A stretch of 64,000 bases of DNA from Xanthomonas massiliensis (GTDB taxonomy: Bacteria > Pseudomonadota > Gammaproteobacteria > Xanthomonadales > Xanthomonadaceae), in the NCBI RefSeq assembly GCF_900018785.1, contig NZ_FCOY01000007.1, positions 557,313 to 621,312 on the forward strand. The letters run 5' to 3'. Under the pieces are notes generated by a model. It ran no database searches. It had not been told where the DNA came from and saw only the letters and a list, made by a program, of their open reading frames with translations. Positions 35,422 to 44,607 of this stretch are shown here, one piece after another. Position 1 is the stretch's first letter. Each line of letters opens with the position of its first letter. Made by a program: the position numbers and the translations under genes.

Positions 35422-36399
35422 TCAGGCCACCGCCTGCTCCACCTGGCGCCAGCCGCCTTCGTCGATGCGCCCGAGCACGTCCAGCGCCGCCAGGTTCTCG
35501 CGCAGCTGCTCCACATGGCTGGCCCCGAGGATCACGCTGGTCACCCGCGGATTGCGCAGGCACCAGGCGATGGCCAGCACTGCCGGCCGCTCTCCCAGCG
35601 CCCCGGCCACGGCGACGAAACGCCGCGCGCGCTCCAGGCGCCGTGCCTGCGGCGAGCCCAGCACTTCCTCGCGCAGCCAGTCCAGCCCGGGCAGGGCCAG
35701 GCGCGAGCCCGGTTGCACGCCGTCGTCGTACTTGCCGGTCAGCAGCCCGGACGCCAGCGGCGACCAGGTGGTCAGGCCCAGGCCGGGTTCGTCGTACAGC
35801 GGTGCGTACTCGCGCTCGACCCGTTCGCGGTGCAGCAGGTTGTACTGCGGCTGCTCCACCACCGGCCCGTACAGGCCGTGGGTCCGGGCGAAATCGGCCG
35901 CCTCGACGATGCGCTCGGCCGGCCACTCGGAGGTGCCCCAGTACAGCACCTTGCCCTGGCGTATCAGCGTGTCCATGGCCTGCACGGTCTCGGCCACCGG
36001 CACGTCCGGATCGGGGCGGTGGCAGTAGTACAGGTCCAGGTAGTCCACCCGCAGCCGCCGCAGGGCCGCGTGGCAGGCATCGAACACATGCTTGCGCGAG
36101 AGCCCGCACTGGGTCGGCCGCGGCGACTCGGCCGCGCCGAAGTAGACCTTGCTGGACACGCAGAAACCGTCGCGCGGCAGGCGCAGGTCGGCGATGACAT
36201 CGCCCATCACCTGCTCGGCGCGCCCGTGCGCATAGACCTCGGCGTTGTCGAAGAAGGTGACGCCGTGGTCCCAGGCGGTGGCGACGAGGTTGCGTGCCTG
36301 GTCGCGGTCGATCTGCTCGCCGAAGGTGACCCAGGCGCCGAAGGACAGGCGCGAGATCGGCAACCCGGTCGCGCCGAGGCGACGGTAGGTCATGTCCAT
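35422..36399 (-). CDS. Aldo/keto reductase (Kv-beta/YghZ-like subgroup)
   Basis: A 325-residue TIM-barrel NADPH reductase. Catalytic residues are visible: Asp and Tyr in FFDNAEVYAHG (about residue 50-58), Lys in VSSKVYFG (about 84) and His in YYCHRPDPDVPV (about 118). The NADPH-binding C-terminal segment VTSVILGASHVEQLRENLAAL and the GLTTWSPLASGLLTGKYDDG stretch match the voltage-gated K+ channel beta-subunit-like bacterial AKRs. The natural substrate is unknown. The ATG at 36399 (MDMTYRRLG) has GGAG about 9 bases upstream, with TAGAAT at 36434-36439 as a likely -10. Confidence 0.9.
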   Translation of the reverse strand: MDMTYRRLGATGLPISRLSFGAWVTFGEQIDRDQARNLVATAWDHGVTFFDNAEVYAHGRAEQVMGDVIADLRLPRDGFCVSSKVYFGAAESPRPTQCGLSRKHVFDACHAALRRLRVDYLDLYYCHRPDPDVPVAETVQAMDTLIRQGKVLYWGTSEWPAERIVEAADFARTHGLYGPVVEQPQYNLLHRERVEREYAPLYDEPGLGLTTWSPLASGLLTGKYDDGVQPGSRLALPGLDWLREEVLGSPQARRLERARRFVAVAGALGERPAVLAIAWCLRNPRVTSVILGASHVEQLRENLAALDVLGRIDEGGWRQVEQAVA

Positions 36400-36433
36400 G
36401 GGGAAGGCTCCTGCGGGCTCGGTACGATGCGGC

Positions 36434-36439
36434 ATTCTA
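36434..36439 (-). promoter_or_regulatory. -10 element of the aldo/keto reductase gene
   Basis: TAGAAT on the minus strand, 34 bases before the ATG, leaving room for a ~28-base leader with a GGAG ribosome site. Confidence 0.4.
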
Positions 36440-37209
36440 GGACGCGCCCGCGCCCGGGCCCTGCACACGGCCACGGGCAAGTCGCCCGTGGACGGGGACC
36501 CTCCCCTTCCCTGGCCGTCGGCGAGCGGCATCGGAAGGCAGGCCCATCGCCGGTTGGCGACCGGCCACGCGCACCTGCGATGTCCTCGGGGAGGGTGCTT
36601 CCCCCACCCTAGCCATCCATGTCCGGGAAGACTCCATTTCCATTCGGCCAACTGCACCGCAAGGCAGGTCCTTCGCCAGCCGCCGTCCCGCGCGGATATC
36701 CGGCCGCGCTCCCCAGGGAAACGATATCTGGCTGCCCCCTTGGGGAAACGGTGTCTTTCGCCTGGGCCCTCCCTTCCCGGGGAGAGCCCTCCGTTTCCAT
36801 GGAGCACGTTCTTCCCGTTCGGCGCACCCACTTCCCCTTGGTCCGCACACCGACCGGACGGCGGCAGACCACGACGCTCGCACGCCCCCGGCGACCTCCA
36901 TCACCGCCGCACGACGGACCTGGAACGCGCCGAAGCGCGCCGGCAAGGCACCTGTGCCCGACGCACCTGGACATCGCCACCCCGGACATGCGTCTCTCCC
37001 GCCTCCCGGCACGTGCGCCTCTCCCGCCTCCCGTCACGGCGCACCGGCCGTCCTGCCCGGCGGGGGACGCCGGCGCACGCCCTCGCGGTGCCGTTTCAGC
37101 GACTCAGGCGCCCCCGCGCAGCGCCGCCCGCGCATCCCCGGTCCGGCCGTCACGCGCGGGCGCCGTGGCCTTGCCCGGGGCACCGTCGCGGCGCCGCCGA
37201 TGGCGATTG
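36440..37209. other. 770-bp intergenic region without a recognisable gene
   Basis: No reading frame here looks like a real protein on either strand. Visible structure: an 8-bp hairpin at 36471-36491 (CCACGGGC-AAGTC-GCCCGTGG), two near-copies of a 25-bp sequence around 36993 and 37018 (CTCTCCCGCCTCCC core), and several purine/pyrimidine-skewed C-rich runs. It may be a decayed gene or a long leader. Confidence 0.6.
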
Positions 37210-37238
37210 TTGCCCGGTGGTCCCGCCTGCTCTAGGCT
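37210..37238 (+). promoter_or_regulatory. Probable promoter of nupC-ribokinase
   Basis: TTGCCC (37210-37215), 17-base spacer, TAGGCT (37233-37238), followed by a 37-base leader with GGGGAAA before the nupC ATG. Confidence 0.45.
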
Positions 37239-37275
37239 TCCCTGTCTTTTGTCTTTTCGCCTGCGGGGAAAACCG

Positions 37276-38577
37276 ATGGTCGAGGGTGTGTGGAGGGTCG
37301 GCTTCGGCCTGTTCGGCCTCGCGGTGCTGCTGGGCATCACCTGGCTGTTTTCCAACAACAAGCGCGCGGTGGACTGGCGGCTGGTCGGCACCGGCGTGAG
37401 CCTGCAGATCGCCTTCGCCGCCTTCGTGCTGCTGGTGCCGGGCGGGCGCGAGATCTTCGACTGGCTCAGCCAGGGCTTCGTGAAGATCCTCTCGTTCGTG
37501 GCCGAAGGCTCGAACTTCATCTTCGGCAGCCTGATGGACGTGCCCAAGAACGGCTACATCTTCGCCTTCCAGGTGCTGCCGACCATCATCTTCTTCTCGG
37601 CGCTGATGGGCGTGCTCTACCACCTGGGCGTGATGCAGGCGATCGTGCGGCTGATGGCCTGGGCGATCACCAAGGTGATGCGCGTGTCCGGCGCGGAGAC
37701 CACCAGCGTGTGTGCCAGCGTGTTCATCGGCCAGACCGAGGCGCCGCTGACCGTGCGCCCCTACATCGCCAAGATGACCCAGTCCGAGCTGCTGACGATG
37801 ATGATCGGCGGCATGGCCCACATCGCCGGCGGCGTGCTCGCCGCCTACGTGGGCATGCTCGGCGGCAACGACCCGGTGCAGCAGGTCTTCTATGCCAAGC
37901 ACCTGCTGGCCGCCTCGGTGATGGCCGCGCCGGCCACCCTGGTCATCGCCAAGATCCTGGTGCCGGAGACCGGCGAGCCGCTGACCCGCGGCACGGTCAA
38001 GATGGACGTGGAGAAGACCACCAGCAACGTGATCGACGCCGCGGCCGGCGGCGCCGGCGACGGCCTGCGCCTGGCGCTGAACATCGGCGCGATGCTGCTG
38101 GCCTTCATCGCCCTGATCGCGCTGGTCAACTGGCCGCTGACCTGGCTGGGCGACGTCACCGGCCTGGCCCAGGCCATCGGCAAACCGACCAACCTGTCCA
38201 CCATCCTCGGCTACCTGCTCTCGCCGGTGGCCTGGATCATCGGCACGCCCTGGGCCGACGCCACCACGGTCGGCTCGCTGATCGGGCAGAAGGTGGTCAT
38301 CAACGAATTCGTCGCCTACACCGAGCTTTCGCAGATCGTGAACGGCCAGGTGCCGGGCATGGCGCTGAGCAAGGACGGCGCGCTGATCGCGACCTATGCC
38401 CTGTGCGGCTTCGCCAACTTCAGCTCGATCGCCATCCAGATCGGCGGCATCGGCGGGCTGGCGCCCGAGCGCCGCCACGACCTGGCCCGGTTCGGCCTGC
38501 GCGCCGTGCTGGGCGGCTCGATCGCCACCTTCATGACCGCCACCATCGCCGGCGTGCTGACCCACTTCGGCGGCTGA
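37276..38577 (+). CDS. nupC: NupC-family concentrative nucleoside transporter
   Basis: A 433-residue inner-membrane H+- or Na+-coupled nucleoside importer (CNT family). Its core motifs are present: SVFIGQTEAPLTVRPYI (first helical hairpin with the Gly-Gln-Thr-Glu-Ala-Pro nucleoside site), the middle GGMAHIAGGVLAAYVGMLG, INEFVAYTELSQ (second hairpin with N-E-F), and YALCGFANFSSIAIQIGGIG near the end. About eight helices plus two re-entrant hairpins fit the CNT fold. It is followed after 22 bases by a ribokinase-like gene, so the pair probably imports nucleosides and phosphorylates the released sugar or nucleoside. Confidence 0.94.
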   Translation: MVEGVWRVGFGLFGLAVLLGITWLFSNNKRAVDWRLVGTGVSLQIAFAAFVLLVPGGREIFDWLSQGFVKILSFVAEGSNFIFGSLMDVPKNGYIFAFQVLPTIIFFSALMGVLYHLGVMQAIVRLMAWAITKVMRVSGAETTSVCASVFIGQTEAPLTVRPYIAKMTQSELLTMMIGGMAHIAGGVLAAYVGMLGGNDPVQQVFYAKHLLAASVMAAPATLVIAKILVPETGEPLTRGTVKMDVEKTTSNVIDAAAGGAGDGLRLALNIGAMLLAFIALIALVNWPLTWLGDVTGLAQAIGKPTNLSTILGYLLSPVAWIIGTPWADATTVGSLIGQKVVINEFVAYTELSQIVNGQVPGMALSKDGALIATYALCGFANFSSIAIQIGGIGGLAPERRHDLARFGLRAVLGGSIATFMTATIAGVLTHFGG

Positions 38578-38599
38578 TTCCGCAAGAGAAGCAATACCG

Positions 38600-39565
38600 A
38601 TGAATTCCGTGACCGTAGTCGGTTCGTTCAACGTCGACCATGTCTGGCGCTGCGAAGCCCTGCCCGCTCCCGGCGCCACCGTGTCCGGCGCCTACTCCAC
38701 CGGCCCGGGCGGCAAGGGCTTCAACCAGGCCGTCGCCGCTGCGCGCGCCGGCGCCGCCACCCGCCTGGTGTGCGCGCTCGGTGCCGACGCCGGCGGCGCC
38801 CTGGCGCGCGAGCTGGCCCAGGCCGACGGCATCGAACTGCTCGCCGCCGACAGCACCGAGCCCACCGGCACCGCCGGCATCTACGTGGAAGGACGCGGGC
38901 GCAACACCATCGTGGTCGGCCCGGGCGCCAACGCGACGCTGGACACGGCCTTCGTCGATACCCACCGCAGCGCCCTGGCCCGCGCCTCGGTCGTCCTGGT
39001 CCAGCTCGAATCGCCGCTGGAGACGATCGTCCACGCGCTGCAGATCGCGCGCGAGGCCGGCGTGACCACGGTGCTCAACCCGGCGCCGGCCAACGCGCCC
39101 TCGAGCATGGCCCTGCGCGGGCTCGCCGACATCCTCACCCCCAACGAGACCGAGTTCTCCGCGCTGCTGCTGCGCTACGTCGGCGAGCGCCTGCCGGCCG
39201 AGGACGTGGCCTCGCTCGACGGCGCGCGCCTGCATGCGCTGTGCCGGCAACTGCTGCCCGAGGGCACCGTCGTGGTCACCCTGGGCGCGGTCGGCGCGTT
39301 CGTGTCCCATCCCGACACCGGCCTGCGCGGCGATGCCACGCCCTATTACCGCGTCGCCGCCGACGTGGCCCAGGCGATCGACACCACCGGTGCGGGCGAT
39401 GCCTTCAACGGCGCGCTGGCCGCATCGCTGGCGCGCGCGCCCGATGCGCCGTTCCAGTCCCACGTGCGCTTCGCCAACCGCTACGCCGCCCGCTCCACCG
39501 AGCGCGCCGGCGCGGCCGCGTCGATGCCGCGCAAGGAAGAACTCGAGCCGCTGCCACCGGCCTGA
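38600..39565 (+). CDS. rbsK: Ribokinase / PfkB-family sugar or nucleoside kinase
   Basis: A 321-residue PfkB-family kinase. It has the N-terminal GSFNVDHVWRCEALPAPGATV with the GGKGFNQAVAAARAG signature (about 36-50), and the C-terminal DTTGAGDAFNGALAA with the catalytic Asp and anion hole (about 255-269). The GATVSGxxxxxGPGGKGFNQA pattern matches ribokinase, although nucleoside kinases of the same fold are an alternative given the nucleoside transporter upstream. Translated from its own ATG 22 bases after nupC. Confidence 0.87.
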   Translation: MNSVTVVGSFNVDHVWRCEALPAPGATVSGAYSTGPGGKGFNQAVAAARAGAATRLVCALGADAGGALARELAQADGIELLAADSTEPTGTAGIYVEGRGRNTIVVGPGANATLDTAFVDTHRSALARASVVLVQLESPLETIVHALQIAREAGVTTVLNPAPANAPSSMALRGLADILTPNETEFSALLLRYVGERLPAEDVASLDGARLHALCRQLLPEGTVVVTLGAVGAFVSHPDTGLRGDATPYYRVAADVAQAIDTTGAGDAFNGALAASLARAPDAPFQSHVRFANRYAARSTERAGAAASMPRKEELEPLPPA

Positions 39566-39910
39566 ATCACCGGCCGGTGGTCGCGCCGGCCGGCCAGGGA
39601 AGCCAGCAGGCCCGGCCATGCGGATGACCACGGCGTTCGTCCGGGCAAGAGGGATCGGACCTGGGCAGCGTCGGCCGCCAGGACCCAAGATGTGCTGGCA
39701 CCGTTTGCGCCATGGCGACGCCGTGATCCAGTAGGTCACCGAGCCCACCCGCGCGCGCCGGCATATTGCCGACGCATCCCGGCATGGCCCGCCTGGCATG
39801 TGCAAGACGGCCGACGAAGGAACGCATTGCACCAGGCGCCCCATCCTGGGCGCATCGCCACCGTGACCGGGGCGGACCGGGGCCGGAACGGCCGCCGCAG
39901 GCCCTGCCTG
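39566..39910. other. Intergenic region between ribokinase gene and dusB
   Basis: About 345 bases with no supported gene. Frames here are short and lack family resemblance. A GC hairpin-like CACCGGCCGGTG follows the ribokinase stop, and the dusB promoter lies at the right end. Confidence 0.5.
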
Positions 39911-39916
39911 TAGAAT
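39911..39916 (+). promoter_or_regulatory. -10 element of dusB, probable leaderless start
   Basis: TAGAAT followed by GGCGCC and ATG at 39923. The context GCCTGTAGAATG is identical to that of ksgA. No Shine-Dalgarno is present. Confidence 0.55.
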
Positions 39917-39922
39917 GGCGCC

Positions 39923-40921
39923 ATGCGCATCGGCCCCTACCTGATCGAACCGGCGGTGGTCCTGGCCCCGATGGCCGGGGTCACCGACAAGCCGTTCCGC
40001 CAGCTGTGCAAGCGGCTCGGCGCGGGGCTGGCCGTGTCGGAAATGACGATCAGCGACCGGCGCTTCTGGGATACGCCCAAGTCGCGCACGCGCATGGACC
40101 ATGACGGCGAGCCGGCACCGGTCAGCGTCCAGATCGCCGGCACCGAGCCGGGCCAGCTGGCAGAGGCCGCACGCCACAACGTGGCCAACGGCGCCCAGAT
40201 CATCGACATCAACATGGGCTGCCCGGCCAAGAAGGTATGCAACGCCTGGGCCGGTTCGGCGCTGATGCGCGACGAGGCGCTGGTGGGACGCATCCTGGAC
40301 GCGGTGGTCGGCGCGGTGGACGTGCCGGTGACGCTGAAGATCCGCACCGGCTGGGACTGCGACCACCGCAACGCCCCGGCCATCGCGCGCATCGCCGAGT
40401 CCGCGGGCATCGCCGCGCTGGCCGTGCACGGGCGCACTCGCGACCAGCACTACACCGGCATCGCCGAGTACGACACCATCGCCGCGATCAAGGCGGCGCT
40501 GTCGATCCCGGTGATCGCCAACGGCGACATCGACAGCCCGCGCAAGGCCGCCGCGGTGTTGCGCCATACCGGCTGCGATGCGGTCATGGTCGGCCGCGCC
40601 GCGCAGGGCAACCCGTGGATCTTCGGCCAGATCGCGCAATTCCTCGCCGACGGCCGCGAACTGCCGCCGCCGACGCTGGCGCAGGTGCGCGACGTGCTGC
40701 TCGACCATCTGCGGGCGCTGCATGCGTTCTACGGCGAACCGCAGGGCGTGCGCATCGCCCGCAAGCACCTGGGCTGGTACGCCAAGGACCATCCGCAAGG
40801 CGCCAGCTTCCGCGCGGCGGTCAACCGGGCGCAGACGCCGGAGGTGCAGCTGGCGATCACCCGCGACTACTTCGACGCGCTGATCGCCGGCGTCGCTCCC
40901 GCCCTGCCGGCCGCCGCCTGA
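39923..40921 (+). CDS. dusB: tRNA-dihydrouridine synthase DusB
   Basis: A 332-residue FMN-dependent Dus enzyme reducing uridines in the tRNA D-loop. It shows LAPMAGVTDKPFRQLCK (flavin), SVQIAGTEP, the catalytic NMGCPAKKVCNAWAGSAL (cysteine near residue 100, with the DusB-type KKVCN rather than DusA-type), VTLKIRTGWD, AVHGRTRDQHYTG and IANGDI, ending with VMVGRAAQGNPWIF. In enterics dusB precedes fis, but here no fis follows; a terminator hairpin does. The start is set by the TAGAAT-N6-ATG arrangement. Confidence 0.93.
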   Translation: MRIGPYLIEPAVVLAPMAGVTDKPFRQLCKRLGAGLAVSEMTISDRRFWDTPKSRTRMDHDGEPAPVSVQIAGTEPGQLAEAARHNVANGAQIIDINMGCPAKKVCNAWAGSALMRDEALVGRILDAVVGAVDVPVTLKIRTGWDCDHRNAPAIARIAESAGIAALAVHGRTRDQHYTGIAEYDTIAAIKAALSIPVIANGDIDSPRKAAAVLRHTGCDAVMVGRAAQGNPWIFGQIAQFLADGRELPPPTLAQVRDVLLDHLRALHAFYGEPQGVRIARKHLGWYAKDHPQGASFRAAVNRAQTPEVQLAITRDYFDALIAGVAPALPAAA

Positions 40922-40970
40922 CCCGACGGCGCACGGCCGCGCGGCGCGGCGCCCGGGAACGGAAACGGAA

Positions 40971-40997
40971 AACGGCCGGGCATCGAGCCCGGCCGTT
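40971..40997. terminator. Terminator hairpin between convergent dusB and nuclease-like gene
   Basis: 11-bp perfect stem AACGGCCGGGC / GCCCGGCCGTT with an ATCGA loop. It is preceded by an A-rich stretch that would be a U-tract for the minus-strand gene. Confidence 0.75.
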
Positions 40998-41029
40998 CGT
41001 GTCTGGCCGTGATGCCGGCGGCGTCCGGC

Positions 41030-41977
41030 TCAGATCGACAGGTCGACCGAGATCGCGCAGTGGTCCGACAGGTGCTCGGGCGCGTGCGTCTGCTCGTAGG
41101 TGTATTCCTCGAAGGAGCCGTCGCGGTAGGTCTTGGCCGCCGCCGGGCTGAGCACGATGTGGTCGATGTAAGAATCGAAGGTCGAGCAGGCAGGCCGGCG
41201 CGCGCCGGGCAGGTCCTTGAGCATCACGCCGGCCTTGGTGCTGTGCCGGATCTCCCACCACAGCTTGTCGTTGGGCTTGCCCAGGCGACGGTTCCAGTCG
41301 CCGAGGATCACGTAGGGCACGGACGGATCGGCCTCGCGCGCGGCGATCCACTGCTGCAGCACGTCGGCCTGGTTGAACACGGTGCTGCAGGTCGGCGTCG
41401 GATCGTTGCTGTCGAAGCAACCGCTCTTGAGGTGGACCCCCAGCAGGCGCAGCGGCTGGCCGTCGCGGGCATGCACGGTGATGTCCACGCCCCAGCGCAG
41501 GTTGGCATCGCCCAGCGCCAGCGCGGACAAATCCGGATTGCGCTGCACTTGCAACCCCTTGCGCACGGCAAAGCCCACGCCCTGGTTGCGGATGTGCAGA
41601 CCCGGCTCGCCACGGCATTCACCGCTGCGCCCACTGGCTGGACGGGTGGAAAAATAGATGTCGTACTTTTCCGGAGTGAACACGCGCGCGGCGGCCGCGG
41701 CCGATTCCACTTCCTCGATGGCGAACACGTCGGCGTTCACCTGGGACACGTAGTCGCGCATCTTCGCGTAGTCGGCCTCGATGCGCGGGCGGCAGCCCAC
41801 GCCGTCGAACTCGGCCAGGTGCTCCATGTTCCAGGTGGCCACGCGCAGGGTGGCGGCCGAACCCACTGCAGTGGGCGGCGCGGGCGTGCGGGTGGGCGGG
41901 CTGGCGCACGAGGCCAGCAGCAAGGCGAGCAGGGCGACGCCGGGCAGCAGGCGGCGGACGGGGAACAAGGGCTTCAT
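41030..41977 (-). CDS. Endonuclease/exonuclease/phosphatase-family lipoprotein
   Basis: A 315-residue exported protein with a lipobox (ALLLASC, Cys near residue 24). The EEP fold shows LRVATWNMEHL at its start, AIEEVES with the metal-binding Glu, GVHLKSG, VILGDWNRRL with the Asp-x-Asn pair, and IDHIVLSPAA...LSDHCAISVDL, with the catalytic Asp-His, at the end. It could be a surface DNase or a phosphodiesterase. Cysteines in GCRPR, SGECRGE, SGCFDS, PTCSTV and PACSTFDS suggest disulfides, in line with export. The ATG at 41977 starts the signal peptide and has GGAG upstream. Confidence 0.87.
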   Translation of the reverse strand: MKPLFPVRRLLPGVALLALLLASCASPPTRTPAPPTAVGSAATLRVATWNMEHLAEFDGVGCRPRIEADYAKMRDYVSQVNADVFAIEEVESAAAAARVFTPEKYDIYFSTRPASGRSGECRGEPGLHIRNQGVGFAVRKGLQVQRNPDLSALALGDANLRWGVDITVHARDGQPLRLLGVHLKSGCFDSNDPTPTCSTVFNQADVLQQWIAAREADPSVPYVILGDWNRRLGKPNDKLWWEIRHSTKAGVMLKDLPGARRPACSTFDSYIDHIVLSPAAAKTYRDGSFEEYTYEQTHAPEHLSDHCAISVDLSI

Positions 41978-42028
41978 CGGAACTCCGTTCGGGGCCATGG
42001 CCCCAGTTTCGACATTTCAGAAAAGGAA

Positions 42029-42051
42029 GGGCCGGAGTATGCCTCCGGCCC
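42029..42051 (-). terminator. Terminator after the second TonB receptor gene
   Basis: 9-bp perfect stem GGGCCGGAG / CTCCGGCCC with a 5-base loop. On the minus strand it is followed by a T-rich TTCCTTTTC, a good intrinsic terminator. Confidence 0.75.
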
Positions 42052-42099
42052 GTCTTGGATGATGCCACGCCGGGGTGCACGGGCCCCCCGGTGCGGGCG

Positions 42100-44607
42100 T
42101 CAGAACGAACCGCCGAAGGTCACCGCGATCGTACGCGGCGCCAGCACGCCGTAGTACGGGGTGCCGTAGTACCAGTCGGAAGCGCCGCTGACCCCCTCGG
42201 CAACCGCCTCGGCCTTGCCCTGCTGGGTCACCCACTGCGTCGTGGTGGCATAGGTATAGGCCTTGCGGTCGAGCAGGTTGAAGATGTTCAACTTCAGCTC
42301 GGGCTTCTTGATGAAACCGATGTCGGGCAGGTTCACGCCGCCGTTGAAGCTCACCTGCGTGTAGCCGCCGACCTTCTCGGTGTTCATGTAGTCGCCGTAG
42401 CGCTCGCCCGAGTAGCGCGCCTTCAGCGACGCCCAGAACTCGCCGTTGCTCCAGCTGATGCGCGCGCTGGCGATGTTCTTGGGCGTGTTGACCAGCTGCT
42501 TGCCGTACAACGGATAGGCACCGTCGTCGCCGGTGTCGATCAGGCCCTTGGTGCGCACCTCGGCCTCGGTGTAGGTGTAGGACAGGTAGCCCTTCCAGTG
42601 CTGGCTGAAGGCCACGCTGCCTTCCCAGTTGACGCCGCGCATGCGCACCTTGGGGATCCAGACATAGGTATCGAGGCCGGTGTCCTGGTCATACCCGTAC
42701 ATCTGCTTGTTCTTGTAGTCGCTCTGGTAGACCAGCGCCGCCATGCCGTAGCGATCGCCGTAGTAGCGCCAGCCCAGATCGTGGGTGAGCGCCTCCTCGG
42801 GCTTGCTGTCGGAAACGCCCGCAGCCTGATTGAAGACGATGGCATTGGTCTTCGGAATGCGGAAGGTCTTGGCGACCCCGTAGAAGAACTGGTTCTGGTC
42901 GTCCAGCTGGTACTTCACGCCCAGCGCCGGGCTCAGCTTGCTGTAGCTCTGGTCGAAGAACGTGGCCAGCTCCTGCTTGGAAGTGGCGCCGGCATCCGCG
43001 CCCGGATACTCGTAGCTGTGGCCCTCGCGGGTGGCGTGGATCCACGATGCACCGAGATTGACCGTCAGCTTGTCCGTCGGGGTCCAGTAGTCCTGGATGA
43101 AGTACTTCTGCACCGTGGTCTTGGCGTAGGTGCGGTACGACTGCATCGCCTTGCCGTCGGCGTAGGTGACGGCGCAGCTGTCGGTATCGGCCCAGACATC
43201 GCACGGATCGCCGGTCTCCTGGTTGACCTTGCTCAGGTCCGCCCAGTTCTGCTGCTGCGAGCGTTCCAGCCACACCCCGTAGGACAGGGTGTGGTCCAGG
43301 CCGATGTTCTGGATGAACTTGGCGACCACGCCCGGCCGCACCGAGCGGTTGTGCGAGAACAGGTAGGTCATGTAGTAGTTGCTGTAGTTGTACGTGCTCC
43401 TGCTGACGGTGGGCAGGGCGCCGTCGTCGTTCAAGTCGGTCCACGCATAGCCGTAGCGGTCGGCCTGGGCCGCCTTGTCCGCGGCGCTGTAGTAGCCCTC
43501 GCGGATGCCATAGCCGTAGCCGGAACCGCCGTTGCCGTAGTAGTAGTACGGCACCACCGACAGGCGCAGGTTGTCGGTGAAGGTGAACTCGCCATCGGCG
43601 CTGACCATGATGTTCTTGTACGGGTTGCGGGCCAGCTTGGAATAGTAGGTGCCGGCGCTGTAGCTGGTGCTGCCGTAGCCGGTGTAGCTGGTCGGCCAGG
43701 CGCCGTAGGAATTGTCCGGCGAGGTCTGGTCGTAATCGTAGTCGGACTGGATCTGGGCCTTGGTGGCGTTGCGGTAGCGCGCGTTCTGCTGGCGGCTGTA
43801 CTGGAACGAGAAGCTGATCGAATTCTCGTCGTTGATCTGCCACAGCGACTTGCCGTCGATCTTGGTGACGTCCAGCTTGCCGTCGCCCTTCCACTTGTCC
43901 TTGCTGTTGGTGGAATAGGAGATCCAGGAGCGTATCGGGCCGGTGTCGCCGGTGTTCACGCGCACGAAGCTGCGCTGGTAGTCGTAGCTGCCGAAGGACT
44001 GCCTGAAGTCCACCCCGAAATCGTGGGTCGGGTCGATGGTCGACCAGGCGATGTGGCCGCCGGAGGCCCCCATGTCGGGCATGTCGACGTTGGGCGTGCC
44101 CTGCATCACGGTGATGTCGTTGTAGTTCTCGGCATCGCCGTACTGGGTGCCGTAGACCGAATAGCTGCCGGTATCGGTGATCGGCGCGCCGTTGACGGTG
44201 ATGCCGATGGACGAGGCATCGAAGCCGCGCAGGCTGTAGTTGCCGTTGGACAGGCCCGACGGATCGTCGGTGGAGGCGTCCACGCCCGGGATCGAATCGA
44301 TCAGCTGGGTGAAGTTGCTGCCGCCGGCCTCTTCCTGGATCGCCTCGCGAGTCACCGTGGAGATCGCCTTCGGCGCGGTCTGGACCATCATGCTGCCGCC
44401 GCCGAGCACCGGGCTCTTGGCGGTCACGTCGATCTTGTCCAGTTCCTGGACGCGCTTGGTGTCGTAGGCGGAGGTGGTGTTGGACGTGCTCGACTCGGTG
44501 GCCCGGCTCTGGGCCTGGCCGGTGGCTTCCTGGGCCTGGGCGGCGGCAATGGCACCGAACAGGGCGGCGCTCAGCAGCGAGATCCTGGCGATGGGCTGAG
44601 ATGTCAT
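42100..44607 (-). CDS. TonB-dependent receptor
   Basis: An 835-residue outer-membrane receptor. It has a signal peptide (cut near AAAQAQ), then a ~25-residue Gln/Ser/Thr-rich stretch and a TonB-box-like ELDKIDVTA, the plug (about 60-190, with TREAIQEEAGGSNFTQLIDSIPGVDAST and YSLRGFDASSIGITVNGAPI), and a Tyr-rich barrel ending in F (VTFGGSF). Many loops are unusually rich in Tyr, Asn and Gly (YYYYGNGGSGYGYG). Ligand unknown; no Fur box was found, and the family in xanthomonads often takes up plant carbohydrates or metal chelates. Two cysteines (DPCDVW, DSCAVT) may bridge one extracellular loop. Confidence 0.92.
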   Translation of the reverse strand: MTSQPIARISLLSAALFGAIAAAQAQEATGQAQSRATESSTSNTTSAYDTKRVQELDKIDVTAKSPVLGGGSMMVQTAPKAISTVTREAIQEEAGGSNFTQLIDSIPGVDASTDDPSGLSNGNYSLRGFDASSIGITVNGAPITDTGSYSVYGTQYGDAENYNDITVMQGTPNVDMPDMGASGGHIAWSTIDPTHDFGVDFRQSFGSYDYQRSFVRVNTGDTGPIRSWISYSTNSKDKWKGDGKLDVTKIDGKSLWQINDENSISFSFQYSRQQNARYRNATKAQIQSDYDYDQTSPDNSYGAWPTSYTGYGSTSYSAGTYYSKLARNPYKNIMVSADGEFTFTDNLRLSVVPYYYYGNGGSGYGYGIREGYYSAADKAAQADRYGYAWTDLNDDGALPTVSRSTYNYSNYYMTYLFSHNRSVRPGVVAKFIQNIGLDHTLSYGVWLERSQQQNWADLSKVNQETGDPCDVWADTDSCAVTYADGKAMQSYRTYAKTTVQKYFIQDYWTPTDKLTVNLGASWIHATREGHSYEYPGADAGATSKQELATFFDQSYSKLSPALGVKYQLDDQNQFFYGVAKTFRIPKTNAIVFNQAAGVSDSKPEEALTHDLGWRYYGDRYGMAALVYQSDYKNKQMYGYDQDTGLDTYVWIPKVRMRGVNWEGSVAFSQHWKGYLSYTYTEAEVRTKGLIDTGDDGAYPLYGKQLVNTPKNIASARISWSNGEFWASLKARYSGERYGDYMNTEKVGGYTQVSFNGGVNLPDIGFIKKPELKLNIFNLLDRKAYTYATTTQWVTQQGKAEAVAEGVSGASDWYYGTPYYGVLAPRTIAVTFGGSF

